DNA of 64,000 bases from Leptospira vanthielii serovar Holland str. Waz Holland = ATCC 700522 (GTDB lineage Bacteria; Spirochaetota; Leptospiria; Leptospirales; Leptospiraceae). The stretch lies in the NCBI RefSeq assembly GCF_000332455.1, contig NZ_AOGY02000056.1, positions 70,462-134,461 on the forward strand, in the 5' to 3' direction. Under the pieces are notes generated by a model. It was not told the origin of the DNA. It searched no databases and saw nothing but the letters and a program-made list of their open reading frames with translations. Both the position numbers and the translations under genes were made by a program. Below are positions 1 to 11,409 of the stretch, one piece after another (within the stretch, counting starts at the first letter, position 1; each line of letters starts with the position of its first letter).

Positions 1-117
1 GATTGTTCTATGGTCCCTGAATTTACAGAAGGTGTACCAGAAGGATGGGATGAGTATGAATCACAATCCCTTTACGACGAGAAAAATTTTCCAGAACTCT
101 ACAAACATAAAAAGTAG
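1..117 (+). CDS. 3' end of an unidentified gene (5' truncated by window edge)
   Basis: Frame 1 is open from the first base and ends at TAG 115-117, giving 38 residues that end in PELYKHKK. The tail is acidic and aromatic ([10 protein letters not shown]) and has no recognisable motif, so no function can be given. The next gene starts about 50-60 bases later on the same strand. The open frame and the codon use like its neighbours are the only evidence that this is coding. Confidence 0.5.
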   Translation, partial: DCSMVPEFTEGVPEGWDEYESQSLYDEKNFPELYKHKK

Positions 118-176
118 TTTGCCTTTTTTACTTTTGGCAGTATTATGCTCCTACTTTACTGCCTCTAGTGAAAAAT

Positions 177-1724
177 ATGCGAAAACCATCTTTACCATTT
201 CGAAAGCAGATGAGTTATGCGATCGGCCAATTAGGTTGGTCCACTCTCATCAATATCATTGGTCTTCATCAAGTTTATTTTTATCTTCCTCCTGCACCAA
301 AACCGGGTCAGGATTGTTTTCCTGATCTCATTGAAAAAATGGCCTTTTGGGGTCTTTCTACGATTGGAGTCGTGGCTGCGGTCGGTCGTTTGTGGGATGC
401 ATTTACGGATCCTATCATTGCCAATTCCTCTGACCGGTTTTCTTCTCGGTTCGGTCGACGCATTCCCTTTCTTTTTCTTGGTGGTGTTCCTTCCGCAGTT
501 TTTTGTTGGTTAATTTTTGTTCCTCCTCACAACTATATCTCCTCGACAAACCTTGTTTGGATGACAGGTTGTATGTTGTTATTTTATCTATTTTTAACAG
601 TGTATGTCACTCCCTTCTTTGCTCTCATTCCGGAACTGGGACATACTCCCGAAGAACGCCTGAATCTTTCTACTTATATCTCTGTTACCTATGCTTTGGG
701 TATCATTGTTGCATCCACGGAACCGATGATTGCTAATGTATTCAAATCTAACTTTGTTTTTGATACAGACATTTCCGTTCAGACTTTAGTTTCTCGCCAA
801 TATGCTTTAGGAATTCTCTGTGTGTTTGCGACTATTTGTATGTATTTCCCTGTTTTTTCGATTCATGAAAAAACCTATTGTGAAGCGGAAGCATCGAGTG
901 TTCCCTTTAGAGAAGCTATCTTTCTTACATTCAAAAATAAGAATTTTCTATACTTTGCTTTATCCGACCTTTGTTATTTCCTTGCCCTCACCATATTGAC
1001 AACAGGGATCTCTTACTATGTGACAGTCCTTTTGGAATTGGAACGAGAGTTTGTAACACAACTGCTTACTGTAATGTTACTTGTTTCTTTTGCCTTTTAT
1101 CCCGTTGTCAATTGGGTCGCAAAAAAGATTGGTAAGAAAAAAACAGTTTTATTTGGATTTTATGTTTTTCTTGTTTTGTTCCTTTCTATCTATTTTATCG
1201 GAAAAGATGAATTACCATTGCCACCGTATATCCAAGGTTATTTGATCGTTGCAGTGGCAGCCATTCCGATTGCCATTCTTGGTATTTTGCCAAATGCTAT
1301 CTTGGCGGATATTGCTGAACTTGATTCGTTAAAAACAGGTTCTAAAAGGGAAGGATTGTTTTATGCCGGTAGAACTTTTATGCAAAAGTTGGGGCAAACA
1401 CTGGCAGTTCTTGTCTTTAGTACGGTGATTCTTTTGGGGTTTGATCGTGAAACAAAGAAAAACGTATCGCCCACAGTTACAGGAATCCTTCCTCCTTCTG
1501 TGTCCGAACCGAAGTCTGAATCAGAAAAAAATCTAAAGGGAGAGACAAAAATAAGTATGGAATCTACCATTTGTAAAGTCGAAGAAGTAGAAGCGGGAGG
1601 GGAGCTGGTTGTTCGCCTGACTGGTCCTCTTGCCTCAGCATTCTGTCTACTAGCCATCTTTCTCTTTGGAAAATACAAAGAAGATGAAACTTTAGAAGAG
1701 ATTGCAAAGATACGTGGTAATTAA
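177..1724 (+). CDS. MFS transporter of the GPH (MelB-like sugar:cation symporter) type
   Basis: Inner-membrane transporter of about 515 residues with roughly 12 hydrophobic segments. The N-terminus (SYAIGQLGWSTL) and the loop after TM2 (DAFTDPIIANSSDR, then GRRIPFLF) match the GPH family, where the D-x-x-x-DP-x-x-G region binds the coupling cation. The substrate is probably a sugar or glycoside but cannot be read from sequence. A hydrophilic stretch of about 60 residues (roughly 425-485, rich in S, E and K, with one Cys) separates the last two membrane segments and is longer than usual. I chose ATG 177; GTG 168 is in frame, and neither has a clear ribosome-binding site. Confidence 0.8.
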   Translation: MRKPSLPFRKQMSYAIGQLGWSTLINIIGLHQVYFYLPPAPKPGQDCFPDLIEKMAFWGLSTIGVVAAVGRLWDAFTDPIIANSSDRFSSRFGRRIPFLFLGGVPSAVFCWLIFVPPHNYISSTNLVWMTGCMLLFYLFLTVYVTPFFALIPELGHTPEERLNLSTYISVTYALGIIVASTEPMIANVFKSNFVFDTDISVQTLVSRQYALGILCVFATICMYFPVFSIHEKTYCEAEASSVPFREAIFLTFKNKNFLYFALSDLCYFLALTILTTGISYYVTVLLELEREFVTQLLTVMLLVSFAFYPVVNWVAKKIGKKKTVLFGFYVFLVLFLSIYFIGKDELPLPPYIQGYLIVAVAAIPIAILGILPNAILADIAELDSLKTGSKREGLFYAGRTFMQKLGQTLAVLVFSTVILLGFDRETKKNVSPTVTGILPPSVSEPKSESEKNLKGETKISMESTICKVEEVEAGGELVVRLTGPLASAFCLLAIFLFGKYKEDETLEEIAKIRGN

Positions 1725-1748
1725 ATCCTGGTTTTTGGAGCTATTCAG

Positions 1749-1928
1749 ATGAGATATCGCATTGAGACAACCAAGTTAAAGAACGGGTATATCGAAGCCA
1801 AACTCATCGAGACAACCACAAATAACCCGATCGAGTTTCGGATTTGTGACACGGAAGAATATGCGCAGGCCCAAATCAAAGATTGGCAAAAGCGCTTCCG
1901 AATGAATGAACCGCAAGAACAGGAATAA
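1749..1928 (+). CDS. Small hypothetical protein, 59 aa
   Basis: ATG 1749 to TAA 1926-1928 encodes 59 residues starting MRYRIETTKL, a soluble, charged protein without cysteines or a signal peptide. GGAG lies eight bases before the ATG (1737-1740), so it has a usable ribosome-binding site. It starts 24 bases after the transporter gene and overlaps the start of the next lipoprotein gene by 23 bases, which suggests coupled translation. No family is recognised. Confidence 0.6.
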   Translation: MRYRIETTKLKNGYIEAKLIETTTNNPIEFRICDTEEYAQAQIKDWQKRFRMNEPQEQE

Positions 1929-2673
1929 ATTCCTCCTCCGATGGGGCATGGTTTTTGCCCTGGTTTTGAGTGTTTCCGATTGTAAGTCCTCCTCGAAACG
2001 TGACTATTTCGATACCAGTTTCCAATGTTTTGCAGAGCCGGGATGGCGAGATGACTCTAACTTTAAAAAGTATATAGAGAAAGCTTGGCTCCCCACACGG
2101 CTGTTATACGCAGAAGACAATTTGAAAATCAAAAGATCTAATGTAGTTTTTGCAGGTGATAGTTTGGTACATTTGTTTTTACCAGACCTTATGGCCAAAG
2201 AATTTCCCGGTCAATCGGTCACCAATCGTGGGATTGGTGGGGATATGACAGAAACCCTCCTCTCTCGAATGGATGAAGATATTCTTGTGTTACATCCAGA
2301 AAAGGTCGTGATCGAAATTGGTGGAAATGATTTTATCCAAGGTAAGTGTTTGAGTTTGGTTCAAAATAACCTACTTTCCATCATTCAAAAAATCCATTCC
2401 AAAAATAGAAATACGAAGATTTTTTTTCTTGCGGTTCCTCCCACAAGAGTAAAAGAACTGAACCAAATAGTACCTGTATTCAATTTATTTTTAAACCAAG
2501 TGGCAAGGACTACAACCAATGTGGAATACATTGAAGTTTGGGATAGTATGAGAAAAATCGATTCGCCCACTCTTCGTGAAGAATTCATTCGTCCCAATGG
2601 AGACAGCCTACATTTTAATGAAAAAGGATATGAGATTTGGGGCAAAAAACTAAGACCCTATTTGCAAAAGTAA
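1906..2673 (+). CDS. SGNH/GDSL-family hydrolase, probable lipoprotein
   Basis: A 255-residue protein with a basic N-terminus, a hydrophobic stretch and a spirochaete-like lipobox (VSDC, Cys26), so it is probably lipid-anchored in the cell envelope. All four SGNH blocks are visible: GDS with nucleophile Ser86, the block II glycine (RGIGGD), Asn141 in GGND, and D233-x-x-H236 (DSLH). Members of the family are esterases, lipases or acetylhydrolases acting on ester or acetyl groups; the substrate here is unknown. The start overlaps the small ORF before it. ATG 1902 is out of frame, and ATG 1948 is an alternative but would shorten the basic region of the signal peptide. Confidence 0.8.
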   Translation: MNRKNRNKFLLRWGMVFALVLSVSDCKSSSKRDYFDTSFQCFAEPGWRDDSNFKKYIEKAWLPTRLLYAEDNLKIKRSNVVFAGDSLVHLFLPDLMAKEFPGQSVTNRGIGGDMTETLLSRMDEDILVLHPEKVVIEIGGNDFIQGKCLSLVQNNLLSIIQKIHSKNRNTKIFFLAVPPTRVKELNQIVPVFNLFLNQVARTTTNVEYIEVWDSMRKIDSPTLREEFIRPNGDSLHFNEKGYEIWGKKLRPYLQK

Positions 2674-2675
2674 AA

Positions 2676-3572
2676 ATGAATTCACTGCTTTTAATTTCTC
2701 GCTCTCCTATTTCCAATACTCTTCTTTCTAAAACCTTTCCAAATCTAAGGTCGGATATTACAAATTCATCGACCGACAAAACTTTTGAACTCAAAGATTC
2801 CCATTCCCAAATCATTCGTGCAGAAAGGTTTGGGTTATACTGTGTTCGGATCGTTCAAGAGGAATCATTAACGAGAGACCAAGTTGTAGCAATTCGTAAT
2901 CAGTTGGCAGAAAACCAAATTGATTTTTTATCATTCGGTTCTTTGTTACCTAAAAAAAAAGAATCTCTTTTTGTATTTGATATGGATTCCACTGTCATCA
3001 AAGAAGAAGTCATTGATGAGTTGGCAAGAAAACATGGAGTGTATGAAGCAGTAGCCACTGTGACCAAACAAGCGATGGAAGGTGGCATGGGGTTTGATGA
3101 AGCCCTTCGTTTGCGAGTGAAACACTTGAGCGGTCTTTCTAAAGAGAGTTTCAAAGAAGTGTATGATCTATTAACATTAAATGAGGGAATGGAAAAGGTA
3201 TTTCAGTTTGTTCCGGCAAATGGATGTAAGTTGGGAATCCTCAGTGGTGGGTTTACTCCTGTTTTGCAATTATTTTCTGAGAAGTATCCCGTGAATTTTT
3301 ACAAGGCCAATGGATTGGAAGAAGTGAGTGGATTCTTCACTGGTTCTATTTTGGGTGAGATCATCAATAGAGAAAAAAAAGAATTTTATTTGAAACAATA
3401 TGCAAAGGATTTTTCAATTCCCCTTGAACAAGTGGTTGCAGTGGGGGATGGGGCAAACGATGCTTTCATGCTTTCTGCCGCAGGAATCGGAATTGGAATT
3501 CACGCAAAAACTGGATTAAAAGATCAAATCACTAATTGGATTGATTTTACAGACCTATCGGCTCTCGTCTTT

Positions 3573-3593
<21 letters not shown>
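2676..3593 (+). CDS. serB: Phosphoserine phosphatase
   Basis: HAD-superfamily enzyme that dephosphorylates O-phosphoserine, the last step of serine synthesis. Of its 305 residues, the first 90 or so form a small N-terminal domain and the rest the HAD core: motif I FDMDSTVIKEE (Asp102 nucleophile, Asp104 acid/base), motif II LSGGF, and motif III GDGANDAFML for Mg binding. These are the SerB-type motifs. I chose ATG 2676, two bases after the upstream stop, rather than an in-frame start at 2637 inside the previous gene. The 3' end overlaps the convergent mutS by 21 bases. Confidence 0.92.
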
Positions 3594-6068
<2,475 letters not shown>

Positions 6069-6085
<17 letters not shown>

Positions 6086-6701
6086 TTTGTACCAGTGTTT
6101 TTATCTTATTTGGATCTTTTTTCCCATTGGTTTCCACTCCACTTGCTACATCGATTCCATAGGGATGAACTGTCTCTATTGCAGTTTTTACATTTTCAGG
6201 AGTGATTCCGCCAGCGAGTAAAAATGGTCGCTTTACAGATGTTACATACTCCCAAGGAAAACTATGCCCAGATCCACCACCCAAATCTTTATGATAACTA
6301 TCTAAAATCACTAAATCCGATTTTGGTTCTAAGTCCTCGTCAGACATTACCTTCTCTTGGATCCGAATGGCAGGAAGGAGTGATTTTTTTTCTGTTAAGT
6401 TGTCCCATAGTTCTTTTGTGAGAAATTTGTCGCCACGAATCAGTTGCACCAGGTCTGGTTGGAAACGTGTGCTTAAGGTTTGGATTTCGGAAACAGAGTT
6501 TTCAAAGAATAAGAATACAAGTTTGGGAAATCCGGTTTTCTTCCTTAATGGGAGTAAGGTTTCAGCGGTTTCTTGCGTGATACAACGTGGGGAACGGGGA
6601 GAGAAGTTGAGGCCGACAAAATCGACCTGGAGATCTACACAGAGTTCTAATGTAGCCAGGTCTTTGATTCCGCAGATTTTAATTTTGTATCCGGTTCCCA
6701 T
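6069..6701 (-). CDS. trpF: Phosphoribosylanthranilate isomerase
   Basis: TIM-barrel enzyme of tryptophan synthesis that converts phosphoribosylanthranilate to CdRP. The 210 residues show the family signatures: KICGI at strand 1 (catalytic Cys), GLNFSPRSPR, and the phosphate-binding LAGGI followed by GIDVASGVE near the end. Length is typical. The gene overlaps the start of mutS by 17 bases and follows the tetR gene by 16 bases, so tetR-trpF-mutS looks like one transcription unit. It stands apart from any other trp gene in this window. Confidence 0.93.
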
Positions 6702-6717
6702 CGAGAACCAGATTGAT

Positions 6718-7338
6718 TCAACTCAGATCAGAGGCAATCGATCCTTTGTATCCGAAGTGTAAAAATTTAAGGAAACTATCCTGATATACCAACATATCTT
6801 GTTTGGAAATTCCTTGCCTTACCATCTGGACGAAGATGTTGAGAAAGAAAGAAAGGATGTTTCGCACCACAAATTCACTCACTTCGCCTTTGTAACTAGG
6901 TGTTTTTTCTTTGAAAGCGCTGTATTGGTCGAAGTTGATTTTGGTAAGGCGAGTGAGAACTGTATCAGGGAATTCTTCTAGATGAGAACCTTGTGACTTA
7001 GTAAGCAAAAGGATAAAGTCATCACGATTAGAATCAACATAGTCAAGAGCAATGTTAAATCGTTCCTGCCATGCCTCATAACTGTCGTTAAATCTTTTTT
7101 CAAAATAATCGGGATGTGAAACGTAAGCGAAGGCTTTCTCCATTCCAGAAAGAACTGGCTGTAGGATTTCTGTGAGAAGGTGTTCTTTGTTTTCAAAGTA
7201 ATTGTAGATATTACTCGTGGATACCTTTGCTTTTTTAGCAATGGTTCGCATACTAGCCTTTTCAAAACCGAGTTGGATGAATTCCTCTCGAGCCGCTTGT
7301 AAGATTTCTTTTCGTGTATGTTCTTTGGGAGTTTGCAT
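6718..7338 (-). CDS. TetR-family transcriptional regulator
   Basis: A 206-residue repressor-type protein. Residues 8-55 form the TetR DNA-binding domain: TRKEILQAAREEF, ASMRTIAKKAKVSTSNIYNYFENKEHLL, with the typical recognition helix TSNIYNYF. The C-terminal three quarters is a helical ligand-binding domain with no readable specificity. A perfect 10-bp inverted repeat lies directly before the start (7341-7380), pointing to autoregulation. trpF and mutS follow closely, so they may share its control. Confidence 0.88.
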   Translation of the reverse strand: MQTPKEHTRKEILQAAREEFIQLGFEKASMRTIAKKAKVSTSNIYNYFENKEHLLTEILQPVLSGMEKAFAYVSHPDYFEKRFNDSYEAWQERFNIALDYVDSNRDDFILLLTKSQGSHLEEFPDTVLTRLTKINFDQYSAFKEKTPSYKGEVSEFVVRNILSFFLNIFVQMVRQGISKQDMLVYQDSFLKFLHFGYKGSIASDLS

Positions 7339-7340
7339 GG

Positions 7341-7380
7341 TCCTGAACGATGTTTCCTAAAAGAACAATGTCGTTCAGGA
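7341..7380. promoter_or_regulatory. Inverted repeat, candidate TetR operator
   Basis: TCCTGAACGA (7341-7350) and TCGTTCAGGA (7371-7380) are perfect inverted copies separated by 20 bases. The inner end is two bases before the start codon of the tetR gene. TGAACG-type half-sites are common for TetR-family repressors. Binding by the adjacent regulator is inference from position and symmetry. Confidence 0.65.
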
Positions 7381-7400
7381 TTCATTTGTAAAGTCCAATT

Positions 7401-8600
7401 TTACATGTTTGTTGTATTTTGTATTAATTTTGCCACAATTCCATAGAGGCGAAAACTTCCTAACACCAATACCGGAAATCTGCCTTGAAATAAGGGGAGG
7501 AGGTCTTCTTCGTCTTGCACTCTTCGGGTGATGGGCTTTAATGTTTCTGGAAGCTCAAGGTAGGTTCCAAATCCCACTCCTTCCCAAAGGTAAAGGGAGA
7601 GAAGTGGTAGACCAACCAGTTCTTTTAGGATCCCCTCGCGGTCTTTGTCGGGGAGACTCCCCAAAACCAGAGAAAAGGAAGTATGGGACCTTCCAAATTC
7701 AAGTGTAGTGGTGGCGATCGCTTCTGGATTGTGGGCAGGATCAAAGACAATTTCGGGAGAGGATTTTAGGACTTCCATTCTTCCCCGCGGTCTTTCGGTT
7801 GTTTCCCAAGAAATCAATTCGATCTGGCCTTTTTTTTCGGGAAGAAACTCTGCGAGTGTAGCCTTTGCAAAAAGAAAGTTAGTTTCTAAATAACTTGGTT
7901 TTGATTCTAGATTAAGGATCTGAACTTGGGTTTGATTTTTCGGGGAATTTTGGATGATGGCCTGTAGGGAGGGGTCCTCTGGGTCCATCGCCACAAGTTT
8001 TCGGCAAACATCAGTTAGGATTCCAAGTTTTTCTCTGCAGATTTTTTCTTTCGTATCTCCGAGAATTTCCGAATGGTCTATTCCTATTTTTGTTAATACA
8101 ACATAGTCGGCTTGTACAAGTTTTGTGGCGTCGAGTTTTCCTCCCAGTCCTGCTTCCCAAATTTCAAATTCTGTCTTTTGGAAAGAAAAGAAGAGATACG
8201 AAAAAACCGTTAAAAATTCAAAATAGGAGAGGGAGGAAAATCTATAGAGATCGGGAAGGATGGTTTTCTTAAAAAAATCTTCGACTTCCTCTTCTTTGGG
8301 AAGATGGACTTTGCCTTTTTCAAAAACTTGGAATCGTTCCAAGGGTGAGAGGAGGTGGGGCGAAGTATAAAGTCCGGTTTTGTATCCTAAAAGAGATAGG
8401 AGAGCGGCTAGGTAATGCGCAGTAGAACCTTTGGCATTGGTTCCTACAACACCAATCCGTATGGGTTTGTGGACATTGTGTTTGGAGATTACATATTGGA
8501 AAAGTTCAGATAACTCATCTAATGTATATTCTTTGAAAACATTGAAGTTTCTTGTTTTTTCAATATTTTGTAGGCTATATAAAAAATCTAGAAACTGCAT
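7401..8600 (-). CDS. folC: Bifunctional folylpolyglutamate synthase / dihydrofolate synthase
   Basis: Mur-ligase-family enzyme that adds L-glutamate to dihydropteroate or folates using ATP. The 399 residues include the P-loop VVGTNAKGSTA, followed by GLYTSPHLLSPLERFQV, the central GLGGKLDATKLV with TKIGIDHSEILG, and the second-domain PRGRMEVL and DPAHNPEA. This is the full family order at normal length. It lies 9 bases after aroE on the same strand and is separated from tetR by the inverted repeat region. Confidence 0.93.
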   Translation of the reverse strand: MQFLDFLYSLQNIEKTRNFNVFKEYTLDELSELFQYVISKHNVHKPIRIGVVGTNAKGSTAHYLAALLSLLGYKTGLYTSPHLLSPLERFQVFEKGKVHLPKEEEVEDFFKKTILPDLYRFSSLSYFEFLTVFSYLFFSFQKTEFEIWEAGLGGKLDATKLVQADYVVLTKIGIDHSEILGDTKEKICREKLGILTDVCRKLVAMDPEDPSLQAIIQNSPKNQTQVQILNLESKPSYLETNFLFAKATLAEFLPEKKGQIELISWETTERPRGRMEVLKSSPEIVFDPAHNPEAIATTTLEFGRSHTSFSLVLGSLPDKDREGILKELVGLPLLSLYLWEGVGFGTYLELPETLKPITRRVQDEEDLLPLFQGRFPVLVLGSFRLYGIVAKLIQNTTNM

Positions 8601-8609
8601 TGTTTATTT

Positions 8610-9500
8610 TTAGGATCTACTTTTCAGTTGTTTTAGAAGTATAGATTCCACTTTTTCGATCCACTTAGGTTTTACTTTTGAATTTGTAAATAGTTCAAAT
8701 TGTCTGATTCCTTGATAGAGTAACATATAATATCCAGGAATGATTTCTGCTTTTTTTTTCTTTGCCTGTTTTACTAAATCAGTTTCCAAAGGATTATAAA
8801 CTATATCGAATAACGTGTGTTTTTTGGTAAAAAATTTTGAATCAAGTAACGGTTCCCCACCATATCCTTTCATACCCACGGGAGTTGTGTGGACAATCAA
8901 ATCATATTGATCTACTTCCTTTAGGCATTCTTCTTTCGAAGTGATCGAAAGCCACTCAGGATTTCCTAAGGCTGTTTGGATTTCCTTCGATGTGGTTTGA
9001 TTCCTTGCGAGAAGTTTGATCTTTCTTTGGATTTTTTTATCACCAGCGTTATTTTTAAGAGTCTCCGCCAATGAAAAAACGATTCCTTTGGCACTGCCTC
9101 CACTCCCGAGGATTAAAATTTGTTTTTCAAACATAGGATCTAAAAGATCGGGATTGGATTTGGTGATCGCAAGGACAGCCCCAGTTCCATCCGTATTGAC
9201 TGCTTGGATTCCGTCACGAAAGAGTAGGGTATTGGAAGAGCCCATAGTCTTGGATGCATTACAAACCGTATCCGCCTGTGAATAGGCCCATTCTTTAAAG
9301 GGGATGGTTACAGATACACCCTTTACACCTAAATCAAGGAGAGGGCTTAGACCGATCTCTTTCCACTTTTCGTTTTCAAAGACCAAATAAACTCCATCAT
9401 ATCCGGAGAGTTGGAATAGTGTATTATGAATCCAAGGGGATAGGGTATGGCCTAAGGGATATCCCAAGATCCCAAATATCTCGGTGTGTTTTGAATACAA
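8610..9500 (-). CDS. aroE: Shikimate dehydrogenase
   Basis: NADPH-dependent reduction of 3-dehydroshikimate to shikimate in the aromatic amino acid pathway. The 296 residues begin with the substrate-binding GILGYPLGHTLSPWIHN, then SVTIPFKEWA with the catalytic Lys, NTDGTGAV, a Rossmann ILGSGGSAKGI, and VYNPLETDLV. The C-terminus has GYYMLLYQGIRQFELFT, typical of AroE. It is upstream of folC with a short gap and is probably cotranscribed with it. Confidence 0.94.
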   Translation of the reverse strand: MYSKHTEIFGILGYPLGHTLSPWIHNTLFQLSGYDGVYLVFENEKWKEIGLSPLLDLGVKGVSVTIPFKEWAYSQADTVCNASKTMGSSNTLLFRDGIQAVNTDGTGAVLAITKSNPDLLDPMFEKQILILGSGGSAKGIVFSLAETLKNNAGDKKIQRKIKLLARNQTTSKEIQTALGNPEWLSITSKEECLKEVDQYDLIVHTTPVGMKGYGGEPLLDSKFFTKKHTLFDIVYNPLETDLVKQAKKKKAEIIPGYYMLLYQGIRQFELFTNSKVKPKWIEKVESILLKQLKSRS

Positions 9501-9573
9501 GGAAAACCTCTTTTTTATCTTATGGACTAAACAATGGCTTACCGAAAATAGGTAATAGACAGGTACAAGAACA

Positions 9574-9918
9574 ATGATTTCATTACCGCTTGCCGCACCA
9601 TCGGAACCATGGACAATTCTAGTAGATATTTTATTCTTTTTTCTCGCATCCGCAGCCTGTGCCTATTATTTTTATTATTATAAACGTAAAGACTTATTAG
9701 GGAAATTTTGGGGTTCCACTTTTGTTGCTGGAATTGGCGCCCTCATCGTTTTTGCGACATTCCAAACTTACATTCGCGATATCATTATGTGGCTCATGTC
9801 CCCAAAAATTGGATCGACTCAACTATCCAACGTGAACTTGCTTGCCATCTTTCTTGGTGGGTTTATTGCTCTTTACATTATGAACCGAATCAACCATAAC
9901 AAAGAAAGAAGAGATTGA
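9574..9918 (+). CDS. Small integral membrane protein, unknown function
   Basis: A 114-residue protein with three hydrophobic segments (about residues 12-36, 45-65 and 86-104), short loops and a basic, charged C-terminal tail (NRINHNKERRD). No family is recognised. The gene is divergent from aroE, and its last 96 bases overlap the 3' end of the convergent glycosyltransferase gene, so antisense contact between the two transcripts is likely. Confidence 0.65.
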   Translation: MISLPLAAPSEPWTILVDILFFFLASAACAYYFYYYKRKDLLGKFWGSTFVAGIGALIVFATFQTYIRDIIMWLMSPKIGSTQLSNVNLLAIFLGGFIALYIMNRINHNKERRD

Positions 9919-10665
9919 ATTTGATTTTTCATACAACTTTAAATACTTAAGAAAGTTATAATAAAACCCTAGAAGGGCTAAAACAAATCCCTGTTTCCCG
10001 TCTAGGATTCCCAACCGAATCCAATACATATAAAATCCCTTAAAACATGCTTTTAAAAAAGCCCAAAACACAGAACTGGTTTTACCTTTTCTGAATTCTT
10101 CCTCTGCAAACAAACTAGAATAACGATCAATAAATTGTAAATGGTCTGATATATTTTTATAAGAATAGTGGTAGAGTGGATTTTTTAGTTTGATTGGTTT
10201 TCCGATAAGTTTGACTCTTTCGTGCACCAAACCACCGCTAAACTCCCCTGCAGTTTTTTTGAACAATCGGATTTGGTAGTTAGGATAGTATCCACCAAAA
10301 CGAATCCACTTTCCTAAATAATAAGTCAAACGTGGAACAAGATAACCTACAGATTGTTGTTTGTGATTGGTAAATAAATCAGAAATTTCTGTTTGTAAAC
10401 CACTGGATACCACTTCGTCTGCGTCAATGGCCAAAACCCAATCAAACTTTGTTTGTTCGATGGCATAGTTTTTTTGATCCGCATAGTTCACGAACTTACG
10501 ATAGAAAACACGGGCACCGAATGACTTCGCAATCGATACTGTTTTGTCTGTGGAACCAGAATCGATCACCACAATGTCTTCAATAAAGGAAAGGGCTTCG
10601 AGTGTGCGAGAAATATTATCCTCTTCGTTGAGGGTAATGATGGCACAGGATAAAGGAAGGGGCAT
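9823..10665 (-). CDS. Glycosyltransferase family 2 (WaaE/KdtX-like)
   Basis: A 280-residue GT-A fold enzyme. The N-terminal CAIITLNEEDNISRTLEAL and VVIDSGSTDKTVSIA are the nucleotide-sugar-binding part, and AIDADEVV is the DxD metal site. The middle has RFGGYYPNYQIRLFKK and GGLVHERV, as in WaaE-type LPS-core glucosyltransferases. A role in envelope polysaccharide or LPS assembly is likely; donor and acceptor are unknown. Its ATG is two bases after the stop of the preceding HATPase gene (TAATTATG), so the two are translationally close. Confidence 0.85.
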   Translation of the reverse strand: MPLPLSCAIITLNEEDNISRTLEALSFIEDIVVIDSGSTDKTVSIAKSFGARVFYRKFVNYADQKNYAIEQTKFDWVLAIDADEVVSSGLQTEISDLFTNHKQQSVGYLVPRLTYYLGKWIRFGGYYPNYQIRLFKKTAGEFSGGLVHERVKLIGKPIKLKNPLYHYSYKNISDHLQFIDRYSSLFAEEEFRKGKTSSVFWAFLKACFKGFYMYWIRLGILDGKQGFVLALLGFYYNFLKYLKLYEKSNSISSFFVMVDSVHNVKSNKPTKKDGKQVHVG

Positions 10666-10667
10666 AA

Positions 10668-11372
10668 TTAAATTTGGTTTGGATCGCGGACGGAGATAAA
10701 CTTATCGGAGAGAGGAATTTCCAATCTTGCGATGGTAGAATCTTCTCCAATAATGATACGAAAGAAATTGGGATCAATACCTTCCCCTTTGAGCATAATC
10801 AGAATGAGGGCAAGGCCAAGACCGGCACCTTCTGTGGTGTCGGCATTGTCCATGTAGAACTGAGCGATGTCATCATACACCATTCCTTTCTCCAATCGTT
10901 CTCTGATTGCTTTTTCTTCTTCTTTGGCAATGGGTGTGTTGTTGATGACTTCGATAATGATTCCATCGTCATTGAATTTGAAGTTAATTAAACAATAGTA
11001 TCCTTTCTTTTTGGCTTTGATTCCAAATTCGTTGGACATCTCTTCTGAAAAAATTTCACGATACTCTCTGACTCCCTTCGCATATTCGGAAGGGTTTAAC
11101 ATACTGTATCCGCGTTCTTCAAAAAAGACACGTTTTTGATTAGCTTTGCAGGCATTGATGGCTAGTTCTTTGATGATGGTGTAGAGAGTTGGGACGAGAG
11201 TGGGATAGGTGAGGCGATCTAGGATAAGGCCTACGGCCTCCTTGATGTGTTCCTCAACGGATTTGGAAACCCGGTGAGTCTTTAGCGAGAGAATTTTCCC
11301 ATTTTCGATGTGTAATTTGATGTGATCAGAAATCTCGCTTGTTTCCTTTCCCATACCCGAAATCTTTTCCAT
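10668..11372 (-). CDS. Stand-alone histidine-kinase-like ATPase protein
   Basis: A soluble protein of 234 residues with HATPase-type motifs: N-box ELAINACKAN, a strand with DDGIIIEVINN, and a glycine-rich lid region TEGAGLGLALILIM. It lacks a phospho-acceptor helix and membrane segments, so it resembles anti-sigma-type or regulatory ATPases rather than a sensor kinase. ATG 11372 is chosen because AAGGA lies five bases before it; the reading frame extends to 11468, but that would overlap the divergent gene. It is followed at once by the glycosyltransferase gene. Confidence 0.65.
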   Translation of the reverse strand: MEKISGMGKETSEISDHIKLHIENGKILSLKTHRVSKSVEEHIKEAVGLILDRLTYPTLVPTLYTIIKELAINACKANQKRVFFEERGYSMLNPSEYAKGVREYREIFSEEMSNEFGIKAKKKGYYCLINFKFNDDGIIIEVINNTPIAKEEEKAIRERLEKGMVYDDIAQFYMDNADTTEGAGLGLALILIMLKGEGIDPNFFRIIIGEDSTIARLEIPLSDKFISVRDPNQI

Positions 11373-11409
11373 TCTAGTCCTTACTGTCAAGGTAACTAAG
11401 ACCGCTAGT

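Noticed and set aside
32..325. 97-codon frame at the left edge
   Set aside because: It overlaps the tail of the upstream gene and the real transporter start in another frame and has no protein-like pattern.
7341..7380. Inverted repeat as a folC-tetR terminator
   Set aside because: The 20-base loop is long, and neither strand has a T run after it; operator is a better reading.
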